DNA from: an uncultured Burkholderiales bacterium
GTDB lineage: Bacteria; Pseudomonadota; Gammaproteobacteria; Burkholderiales; Burkholderiaceae_E
Direction of reading: 5' to 3'
Length of the DNA stretch: 19,848 nt
Assembly (NCBI GenBank): GCA_903898725.1
Contig: CAIUGQ010000079.1
Span: forward strand, 1-19,848
Position numbers and translations under genes: made by a program. Below are positions 7,335-13,988 of this stretch, piece after piece. How positions within the stretch are numbered: position 1 is the first letter of the stretch; each line of letters starts with the position of its first letter. Under the pieces are notes generated by a model. That model had not been told where the DNA came from. It worked only from the letters and a program-made list of their open reading frames with translations, and ran no database searches.

Positions 7335-9023
7335 TCAGCGGGCGCGCAGCGCGACGGCCGACCACTCGCCGCGGCCTTCAGCGCCGTCGGCGCCGCCATC
7401 GCCGTCGACGAAGGCCACGGTGAACGCATCGGGCAGCGCGCTGTTCGAGAAGTCGAGCAGCGTCCAGTCGCGGGTCACCGGCCTCGGCGAGGCGAACCGC
7501 GCCTCGAGGCCCTCGATCACGATGTGCTGGTGCCGCGCGTAGGGCTCGCTGCGGTACCAGACCTGGTCGCCCCGACGCAGGCGCAGCCGGACCGCGCCGG
7601 CCTGCGTGCCGGGCTCGCCGTAGGTGCCGTGGATGAGCGTGGCGCCCAGCGACGGCACACCGCTCGCGCGGCTGTCGTAGTCCGAGCCCGCGGCGCTGCC
7701 GGCGAGCAGGGCGTCGACCGTGGCGAGCCGGCTCGAGTCGGGGTCCTCCGCGGCCGTGCCCGCGAAGCGGAACGGACTGCCGGCGAAGGCATCCGTCGCC
7801 CGGAACGGATCCGAGGCCAGCATGCGTCGGCACTGCTCGCCGGTGAGGGGCATGCGCCACGCATGGGCCCGTATCCCGTCCGACTGGATCGGCACGACCC
7901 AGCCCTCGAAGCGCGCGCACGAGGCGACGTGCATGCCCCAGTGCAGCGGCTCGTGGGTTCGCCAGAGCACCGGTACCGCGTTCGCCGCCGAGGCCGCCAG
8001 CAGCGGCCAGGCGATCCACCGCAACGCGCGGGACGGCGAGGCGAAGGCGATCTGCAGCAGCATCCAGCCGGACACGACGAAGGGCAGGAAGAAGTAGCGC
8101 GGGCCGGCGGTGACCGGATGGATCGTCGCGATGTCGACCCGTCCGATGGCCATCAGCACGGTCGCGGCCCACAGGTAGGCGAGGGCCCAGCCGACCGGGT
8201 TGCGCGGGTCGGCCCACAGGCCGGCGACCACGATCCCGAGCATCGCGAGTCCGGCGGGCCAGGCCAGGAAGGGCGCGAGCGTGCCGCTCAGGTATGCGCC
8301 CAGGAACACCGGGACGGTGGCGAGGAGCGCGCGCGGACCCAGGCCGGGCACGCCCTCGGCGAACGGCAGCGCCTGGCTCGTCAGGACCGCGAGCTGCGCG
8401 GCCGCGCAGACCGTGGCCAGCACCGCCAGTGCAACCTCGTCGCGCCGCGTGCGCAGCGACAGCGCCCGCAGCCAGTGCAGCGGCAGCACCAGCAGGCAGG
8501 CGGGGGAGGACAGCGACGCGAGCACGATGACCGCGGCACGCAGCCGGCCGCCGCCCGCGCCGGGCGCCCAGAACACGATGGCCATCAGCGCGACCGCGGC
8601 CCACCACATCGTGTAGAGCGGCAGGCCGAACACCTCCGCGTCGGTCGGCACCAGCAGCGCGGCGGCCGCGAGCAGCACGCCGCCGCGCAGCCGCAGCGGT
8701 GCGCACGCCAGCAGCACCACCACCGCGAGGGTCGCCGCCCAGCCGAGCCCGATCGAGATCGCCGGGTAGTGCGTGAAGCTCACCGACGCGGCGATCCAGG
8801 TGATCAGCTTCGGCAGCAGCAGCAGGTAGCCGTTGACCGGCTCGACGAGGGTCGCGGCGCCGTCGGTGATCACGCCCGCGAGGTTGCGTACCCCGTCCTC
8901 CTGCCAGACCTCGGGGCCGAGCGCCCTCGGCCAGGCCCGCAGGCCCAGCAGCGCGAGACCGACGAGCAGCGCGACCCGGAGGTCGTGGAGTGCCGCTGCG
9001 GCACCGGTGGCGGGACGACGCAT
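7335..9023 (-). CDS. polytopic membrane protein, GT-C-like, W-x-E-D-G type
   Basis: 562 residues from the ATG ending at 9023. A first membrane helix (about 15-33) is followed by VWQEDG (W40, D43) at the start of the first external loop, then NGYLLLLPKLITW and about ten further hydrophobic segments to near residue 360. The last part (about 370-562) is hydrophilic with beta-strand character, includes DWTLLDFSNSALPD, and would lie in the periplasm. Acidic residues at the start of the first periplasmic loop, many helices and a soluble C-terminal domain are the architecture of GT-C glycosyltransferases, which use polyprenyl-phosphate sugars. It starts 32 bases after the upstream gene on the same strand, which has the same motif, so the two form an operon of divergent paralogues. 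No clear ribosome-binding site precedes the ATG. The specific family was not recognised, and enzyme activity is inferred only from architecture and context. The antisense frame continues upstream but is not part of this gene. Confidence 0.8.
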   Translation of the reverse strand: MRRPATGAAAALHDLRVALLVGLALLGLRAWPRALGPEVWQEDGVRNLAGVITDGAATLVEPVNGYLLLLPKLITWIAASVSFTHYPAISIGLGWAATLAVVVLLACAPLRLRGGVLLAAAALLVPTDAEVFGLPLYTMWWAAVALMAIVFWAPGAGGGRLRAAVIVLASLSSPACLLVLPLHWLRALSLRTRRDEVALAVLATVCAAAQLAVLTSQALPFAEGVPGLGPRALLATVPVFLGAYLSGTLAPFLAWPAGLAMLGIVVAGLWADPRNPVGWALAYLWAATVLMAIGRVDIATIHPVTAGPRYFFLPFVVSGWMLLQIAFASPSRALRWIAWPLLAASAANAVPVLWRTHEPLHWGMHVASCARFEGWVVPIQSDGIRAHAWRMPLTGEQCRRMLASDPFRATDAFAGSPFRFAGTAAEDPDSSRLATVDALLAGSAAGSDYDSRASGVPSLGATLIHGTYGEPGTQAGAVRLRLRRGDQVWYRSEPYARHQHIVIEGLEARFASPRPVTRDWTLLDFSNSALPDAFTVAFVDGDGGADGAEGRGEWSAVALRAR

Positions 9024-9055
9024 CGGCACGTCGGGGCGGGCGGGGCCGGCCCGGC

Positions 9056-10318
9056 TCAGTGCGCGCTGCCCCGTCGCGGCGGCGGCACGTCCACGGTCCA
9101 GCCGCCGGGCCAGATGTTGACCTTCGGCGCCTGGCTGCGCATCGCGGCCTCGTATTCCTGCTTCCAGGGCGGACCGCCGAGGTAGTGCTCGATCCGCAGC
9201 GACGCGGCCGCGAGCAGGATCGCGATCAGTCCGAAGATGCCGATGCCCGGGCGTCGCGCCGCGAGATTCAGCAGGTAGAGCGCGATCAGCGCGTTCGGCG
9301 CGAAGAAGTACCGGCCGCCGCTCCACGACGACACCAGGTGCGTCGGATCGCCGCGTGCGGTGACCATGCTCGCCACCACCAGCACCGCCGCGCAGGCCAC
9401 CAGCACGCGCGACAGCCGCTCGTCCTCGCGCAGCCGCAGCGCGAGCGCCACGATCGGCACCGAGCAGACCAGCGCGTAGACCAGGAGCTCGCGGTTGTGC
9501 GTCGGCACGCTGCGCAGGAAGGTCGCGAGCTGGTCGCCCAGGCCGATGCCGAACAGCGGCCCGAGCACCTGGTGGCTCACCGTCGGCAGCCACACCACCC
9601 ACAGCGGGGGGCGCAGGCTGCGGTCGCCGCCGGTCTCGAAGCCCGAGTAGGTCAGCAGCCCGAGCTGCAGCAGCGCGGTGCCCGCGAGGATCCCGAACTG
9701 GACCCAGCGTTCCCGGTCGCGGGTGATCGCCGCCTGGGCGAGGAAGACCGGCGCGAGGAAATGCGCGGGGATGCCGCTCAGCCCGCACAGCACGAGCAGC
9801 GCGCGCGAGCCGTGGCGACGCAGCCCGGTGCCGGTGGCGAGCACGGCGAGCAGTGCGGCGGCGAGCGTGAAGTGGAACTGCAGCGTCACCGGATTGGCCC
9901 AGACCTCGGCCGCCTGCGGCAGCCCGACGAGCAGGGCCGCGAACACCGCGGGGCCCCACCAGGCGAGGCCGAGCTCGCGCCGGAACGCCACGACCATCGC
10001 GAACGGGATCGACTGCAGCGCGAACGACAGCCAGGTCGACACGAAGGGCGCGAGGCGGAAGTCGACCAGCGAGGACGCCACCACAACGAGGTTCGCCGGC
10101 AGCGTGAGGTGGCCGTGCACCAGCATGACGAGACCGTGCGCGGCGTCCATCGCGGCGATCTTGGAGAACATCATGCCGTCCTCGGCCCAGAAGCGTCCGT
10201 CGGCGGCATAGGCCGCCATCTTGCGAAGGCTCAGTCCGAGGTAGAGCACGATCGCGGCTGCCGCGATCAGGGGCTCCGCGCCGCGTGTCGATCGGTCGGG
10301 CAGGGGAGGCGGGCGCAT
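9056..10318 (-). CDS. polytopic membrane protein, GT-C-like, W-x-E-D-G type
   Basis: 420 residues from the ATG ending at 10318, with about ten hydrophobic segments and a short C-terminal tail (KVNIWPGGWTVDVPPP). After the first helix (about 15-32) comes RFWAEDGMMF (W44, E46, D47), aligned in place with the W-Q-E-D-G of the next gene on this strand; GHLTLPANL then parallels its NGYLLLLPKL. The paired acidic residues in the first external loop are the GT-C hallmark for binding a polyprenyl-phosphate sugar, so a periplasmic glycosyltransferase role is likely but not shown. It lacks the large soluble C-terminal domain of its downstream neighbour. It is divergent from the UbiA-fusion operon, separated by 161 bases, so the two could be controlled together. 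The start is chosen to keep the first helix; no good ribosome-binding site is seen. The family was not recognised by name. Confidence 0.8.
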   Translation of the reverse strand: MRPPPLPDRSTRGAEPLIAAAAIVLYLGLSLRKMAAYAADGRFWAEDGMMFSKIAAMDAAHGLVMLVHGHLTLPANLVVVASSLVDFRLAPFVSTWLSFALQSIPFAMVVAFRRELGLAWWGPAVFAALLVGLPQAAEVWANPVTLQFHFTLAAALLAVLATGTGLRRHGSRALLVLCGLSGIPAHFLAPVFLAQAAITRDRERWVQFGILAGTALLQLGLLTYSGFETGGDRSLRPPLWVVWLPTVSHQVLGPLFGIGLGDQLATFLRSVPTHNRELLVYALVCSVPIVALALRLREDERLSRVLVACAAVLVVASMVTARGDPTHLVSSWSGGRYFFAPNALIALYLLNLAARRPGIGIFGLIAILLAAASLRIEHYLGGPPWKQEYEAAMRSQAPKVNIWPGGWTVDVPPPRRGSAH

Positions 10319-10411
10319 GGCGGGGCAGGGGCGGTGGGCGCTGCGGGCACGCGGGTGTCGCCGTGCGCACGGGCGCGTGGGCGTCGACTTCGGGGTCGCG
10401 CGAGGGTCCCG

Positions 10412-10417
10412 TATAGT
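10412..10417 (+). promoter_or_regulatory. candidate -10 box ahead of the arabinose operon
   Basis: TATAGT lies in the only AT-rich patch of the 161-base divergent gap (10319-10479). At 17-base spacing the upstream hexamer TTCGGG (10389-10394) is a weak -35. A transcript would start near 10424, about 55 bases before the TTG start of the UbiA fusion. On the other strand the same patch reads TACTAT and could serve the divergent gene. Confidence 0.4.
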
Positions 10418-10479
10418 ACAGTCGTTGCCTGTCCCCCTGAATCGCTCGCGGCCTGCCCAGCCCGACGCCGCCGACTCCG

Positions 10480-11913
10480 TTGACCGCCATCCCGCTCGTC
10501 GTCGATCTCGACGGAACCCTGCTTCGCACGGACACGTTGCACGAGTCGGCGCTGCGCCTGCTGCGCGACAGTCCGTTCGACGTGCTGCGCCTGCCGTTCT
10601 GGCTGTCGCAGGGCAAGGCCGTCCTCAAGCGCCGCGTCTCGGCGCGCACCGGCTTCGATCCCGCCGCGATGCCGTACCGCGCCGACCTGATCGAATGGCT
10701 GAAGGCCCAGCGCGCCGCCGGCCGGCCGCTGGTGCTGTGCACCGCCTCCGACGTGTCGGTCGCCGGCCCGATCGCCGCGCACCTGGGCATCTTCGACGAC
10801 GTGATGGCGAGCGACGGCGTGGTGAACCTCGCCGGCCGCCACAAGGCCGAGGCGCTGGTGGCGCGCTACGGTGCGGCGGGCTTCGACTATGCCGGCAACT
10901 CCGGGGCCGACCTCGAGGTCTGGGCGAAGGCCCGCCGCTCGATCGTCGTCGATGCGCCGCAGGCCGTGGCGCGGCGTGCCCGCGAGACCTCCGAGGTCGA
11001 ACGCGAGTTCCCGCGCGAGCCGATCCGGCTGCGGACCTGGACGCGGGTGCTGCGGGTCCACCAGTGGATGAAGAACCTGCTGCTCTTCGTCCCGCTCGTC
11101 GCCGCGCACGAGATCCTGGACGCCGACGCCTGGCCGAAGCTGATGGTCGCGTTCCTGTCGTTCAGCCTGTGTGCCTCGGCCGTGTACGTCGGCAACGACC
11201 TGCTCGACCTCGAGAGCGACCGGCTGCATCCGCGCAAGCGCAACCGGCCGTTCGCCGCCGGCTCGGTGCCGGTGTGGATGGGCGTGATCGCGGTGCCGCT
11301 GCTGCTCGCCGCGAGCGTGCTGCTCGGCTGGCAGGTCGGCGGCACCTTCCTGCCCTGGCTCGCCGGCTACTTCCTCCTCACCTGCGTCTACACGCTGCTG
11401 CTCAAGCGGCTGGTGCTGGTCGACTGCCTGACGCTCGCGATGCTCTACACGGTGCGCATCGTCGCGGGCGCGGCGGCCGCCGGCCTCGGCCTGTCGTTCT
11501 GGCTGCTCGCGTTCTCGATGTTCCTGTTCCTGTCGCTCGCCTTCATCAAGCGCTACGCCGAACTGCTGGTGCAGGCGGGCAGCGGCAAGGACAAGGCGCA
11601 CGGCCGCGGCTACTTCACCGCCGATGCGCCGCTGGTCCAGGCGTTCGGCATCGCCTCGGGCTACGGCTCGGCGCTGGTGCTGGCGCTCTACCTGAACAGC
11701 GAGTCGGTGATCCTGCTCTACCGGCAGCCCGAAGTCGCCGGCGGTGCCGTGCCGATCCTGCTGTTCTGGGTCAGCTGGGTGTGGCTGCAGGCCCACCGCG
11801 GCAACATGAACGACGACCCGCTGGTGTTCGCGGTCAAGGACCGCGCGAGCCTGCTGGCGGGCGCCGCGTTCGCCTTCGTGCTCCTGACCGCCTCGGCCGG
11901 CTGGCCTTGGTGA
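10480..11913 (+). CDS. HAD phosphatase-UbiA prenyltransferase fusion, probable polyprenyl-phosphate phosphoribosyltransferase
   Basis: 477 residues. Residues about 1-180 are a HAD hydrolase with the nucleophile motif VVDLDGT (D9, D11), TASD as motif II, a lysine near HKAEAL and GNSGAD (139-144) as the metal site. Residues about 185-475 are a UbiA-family integral prenyltransferase: LRVHQWMKNLLLFVPL, the first Asp-rich motif NDLLDLESD (239-247) followed by HPRKRNRPFAAG, and a second site around D315 (VDCLTLAMLYTVRIVAG). These fit decaprenyl-phosphate 5-phosphoribose synthase (mycobacterial Rv3806c, rhizobial NoeC), which joins PRPP to polyprenyl phosphate. The HAD domain would remove the 5-phosphate. 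The start is TTG: the frame has a stop at 10438-10440 and no ATG or GTG between, and the HAD domain begins immediately. No ribosome-binding site is visible. It leads an operon with the DprE1 and DprE2 homologues, which fixes the pathway. Family sure; substrate very likely. Confidence 0.9.
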   Translation: MTAIPLVVDLDGTLLRTDTLHESALRLLRDSPFDVLRLPFWLSQGKAVLKRRVSARTGFDPAAMPYRADLIEWLKAQRAAGRPLVLCTASDVSVAGPIAAHLGIFDDVMASDGVVNLAGRHKAEALVARYGAAGFDYAGNSGADLEVWAKARRSIVVDAPQAVARRARETSEVEREFPREPIRLRTWTRVLRVHQWMKNLLLFVPLVAAHEILDADAWPKLMVAFLSFSLCASAVYVGNDLLDLESDRLHPRKRNRPFAAGSVPVWMGVIAVPLLLAASVLLGWQVGGTFLPWLAGYFLLTCVYTLLLKRLVLVDCLTLAMLYTVRIVAGAAAAGLGLSFWLLAFSMFLFLSLAFIKRYAELLVQAGSGKDKAHGRGYFTADAPLVQAFGIASGYGSALVLALYLNSESVILLYRQPEVAGGAVPILLFWVSWVWLQAHRGNMNDDPLVFAVKDRASLLAGAAFAFVLLTASAGWPW

Positions 11914-11916
11914 GGA
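11912..11916 (+). promoter_or_regulatory. ribosome-binding site deciding the dprE1-like GTG start
   Basis: GAGGA overlaps the TGA of the UbiA fusion and lies 10 bases before GTG 11927. A second GTG follows directly at 11930; the spacing favours the first. It supports coupled translation across the 13-base gap. Confidence 0.6.
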
Positions 11917-11926
11917 CGGCGTCGCC

Positions 11927-13228
11927 GTGGTGACGGTCTCCTCCTGGGGACGGCTCGGTGCGTGGCCCCACGAGGCGATCGCGCTGACGGACCGGGAGGC
12001 GATCCCGGGTGCGCTCGCCGCGCGCGGCGGACGGGCGATCGCCTACGGTATGGGCCGCAGCTACGGCGACGTCTGCCTGAACCCCGACGGCGGACTCTGG
12101 ATGACCGCCGGGCTCGACCGGTTCATCGACTTCGACCCGGCGTCGGGACGGCTGCGCTGCGAGGCCGGGGTGCAGCTCGGGCAGATCCAGCGCTTCGCCG
12201 TGCCGCGCGGCTGGATCCTGCCGGTGACGCCCGGCACCTGGATGGCGACCGTGGGCGGCGCGATCGCCAACGACGTGCACGGCAAGAACCATCATGCGCG
12301 CGGCACCTTCGGCGATCACGTCCGCCGGCTTCGCCTCGTCCGCACCGACGGGACGGTCATCGACTGCGGCCCCGACCTGCGGGCCGACTGGTTCGCGGCC
12401 ACCGTCGGCGGCATGGGCCTGACCGGCATCGTGGCCGAGGCCGAGCTGCAGCTGATGCCGGTGGCCGGTCCGTGGCTCGACGTCGAGACCTTCCCGTACG
12501 AGGACCTCGACGGCTTCTTCGCGCTGGCCGACGGCTCCGAGGGCGACTGGGAGTACACGGTCTCGTGGGTCGACTGCCTGGCCGGCGGCCGCGGCCGCGG
12601 CATCTTCATGCGGGGCCGCCACGCGACCGAGCGCGGCCGCCCGGAGCCCGCCGCGAGCGCGCGCTCGATGCCCTTCGTGCCGCCGGTCTCGCTGGTCAAT
12701 CCGCTGTCGCTGCGGCTGTTCAACCTCGCCTACTACCAGTCGGGCCGGCTCAAGGCCGGCCGCTCGATGGCGCACTACCGGCCATTCTTCTATCCGCTCG
12801 ACAACCTCGCCGACTGGAACCGGATGTACGGTCCGCGCGGCTTCTACCAGTACCAGAGCGTGGTGCCGCGCGGCACGGGCCGCGACGCGGTGGGCGCGAT
12901 GCTGACCGAGATCGCGCGCAGCGGCGAGGGCTCGTTCCTCGCGGTGCTCAAGACCTTCGGCGAGGCGACGCCCGTCGGCATGCTGAGCTTCCCGATGCCG
13001 GGCGTCACCCTCGCGCTCGACTTCCCGAATCGCGGGCCCCGCACCCTGGCCCTCTTCGAGCGGCTCGACGCGATCGTGCTCGAGGCGGGTGGCCGGCTCT
13101 ATCCCGCCAAGGACGCACGCATGCCGCGCGCCCTCTTCGAGGCCGGCTATCCGCGCATCGCCGAGTTCCTTCCCTTCCGTGATCCGAAGCTCGGCTCCGC
13201 GATGTCGCGGCGCCTGCTGGGAGACTGA
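11927..13228 (+). CDS. dprE1: DprE1-like FAD oxidoreductase, polyprenylphosphoryl-ribose 2'-oxidase
   Basis: 433 residues from a GTG start. The N-terminal half is a PCMH-type FAD-binding domain with GRSYGD (43-48), PGTWMATVGGAIANDVHGKN and H118 at the place of the DprE1 histidine, followed by a HHARGTFGDHV-type segment. The C-terminal part ends with LSFPMPGVTLALDFP, GGRLYPAKDAR and a final MSRRL, in step with mycobacterial DprE1 as recalled. The catalytic lysine of the AKD motif is present (K395). The residue at the position of the benzothiazinone-reactive Cys387 is Ala363. The enzyme oxidises the 2'-hydroxyl of polyprenylphosphoryl-ribose to the keto form, with FAD as cofactor, at the inner membrane. 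It lies between the UbiA fusion and the DprE2 homologue, three bases from the latter, as in arabinan pathways and the noeO/noeP pair of Azorhizobium. Identification is strong; the exact lipid is not known. Confidence 0.92.
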   Translation: MVTVSSWGRLGAWPHEAIALTDREAIPGALAARGGRAIAYGMGRSYGDVCLNPDGGLWMTAGLDRFIDFDPASGRLRCEAGVQLGQIQRFAVPRGWILPVTPGTWMATVGGAIANDVHGKNHHARGTFGDHVRRLRLVRTDGTVIDCGPDLRADWFAATVGGMGLTGIVAEAELQLMPVAGPWLDVETFPYEDLDGFFALADGSEGDWEYTVSWVDCLAGGRGRGIFMRGRHATERGRPEPAASARSMPFVPPVSLVNPLSLRLFNLAYYQSGRLKAGRSMAHYRPFFYPLDNLADWNRMYGPRGFYQYQSVVPRGTGRDAVGAMLTEIARSGEGSFLAVLKTFGEATPVGMLSFPMPGVTLALDFPNRGPRTLALFERLDAIVLEAGGRLYPAKDARMPRALFEAGYPRIAEFLPFRDPKLGSAMSRRLLGD

Positions 13229-13231
13229 CCG

Positions 13232-13984
13232 ATGCAAGCCACCCCCCGGCGGATCGCCATCGTCGGCGCCACCTCCTCGATCGCCGAGCACTGCGCGCGC
13301 CGATGGGCCGAGTCGGCGCCGTCCGAGTTCGTGCTGGTCGCACGCGATGCCGATCGCACGGAGCGCATCGCCGCCGACCTGCGGGTGCGCGGTGCCACGC
13401 GCACGAGCGTGATCGTCGCCGACTTCACGCGACCGGCCTCGATCGCCGACATCGTGCGTCGTGCCGTCGCCGACGGCCCCCTCGACCTGGTGCTGATCGC
13501 GCACGGCAACCTGCCCGACCAGCCGGTGTGCGAGCGCGACCTCGAGGCCTGCGAGAGCGCGCTGGTCGTCAACGGCACCTCGCCCGCGCTCTTCGCCGAG
13601 GCCTTCGCGGCCGGCATGTTCGAGCGGGGCGCCGGCACGCTCGTTGTCATCGGCTCGGTCGCCGGGGATCGCGGCCGGCGCTCCAACTATGTCTACGGCG
13701 CGGCCAAGGGCCTGGTCACCCGCTACGTGCAGGGGCTGCAGCATCGCGCCGCCGGCACCGCGGTGCGCATCGTGCTGGTCAAGCCGGGCCCGACCGACAC
13801 GCCGATGACGGCGCACCTGCGCCAGCAGGGCGCGAAGCTCGCGTCGGTCGAGTCGGTGGCCGCCTGCATCGTCGACGGCGCGGCCAAGGGGCGGCCGGTG
13901 ATCTACGCCCCGGCCAAGTGGGCGCTGATCATGATGGTGATCCGCCACCTGCCGAAGGTGGTCTTCGACCGGATGAACATCTAG
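13232..13984 (+). CDS. dprE2: DprE2-like short-chain reductase
   Basis: 250 residues, a classical short-chain dehydrogenase. The nucleotide-binding motif is GATSSIA (12-18), the variant found in DprE2 rather than the usual GxxxGxG. LIAHGNL stands at the NNAG position. The catalytic residues are S142 (VIGSVAGDRG) and Y155/K159 (YGAAK). KPGPTDTPMT follows, and the C-terminus (AKWALIMMVIRHLP) is hydrophobic, suggesting membrane contact. It would reduce the 2'-keto intermediate made by the preceding enzyme with NAD(P)H to give polyprenylphosphoryl-arabinose, completing the epimerisation. GGGAGA precedes the ATG at good distance, and only three bases separate it from the DprE1 homologue's stop. 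The SDR fold alone would be unspecific; the assignment rests on the GATSSIA motif and the unbroken pairing with DprE1. Confidence 0.88.
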   Translation: MQATPRRIAIVGATSSIAEHCARRWAESAPSEFVLVARDADRTERIAADLRVRGATRTSVIVADFTRPASIADIVRRAVADGPLDLVLIAHGNLPDQPVCERDLEACESALVVNGTSPALFAEAFAAGMFERGAGTLVVIGSVAGDRGRRSNYVYGAAKGLVTRYVQGLQHRAAGTAVRIVLVKPGPTDTPMTAHLRQQGAKLASVESVAACIVDGAAKGRPVIYAPAKWALIMMVIRHLPKVVFDRMNI

Positions 13985-13988
13985 CGCG

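Noticed and set aside
7335..10844. A very long minus-strand open frame that could suggest a fused 1169-codon gene
   Set aside because: Upstream of 9023 it runs out of frame through the real 420-codon gene and across the divergent gap into the UbiA fusion. The predicted protein there is arginine/alanine/proline-rich nonsense, while the part from 9023 has normal membrane-protein character.
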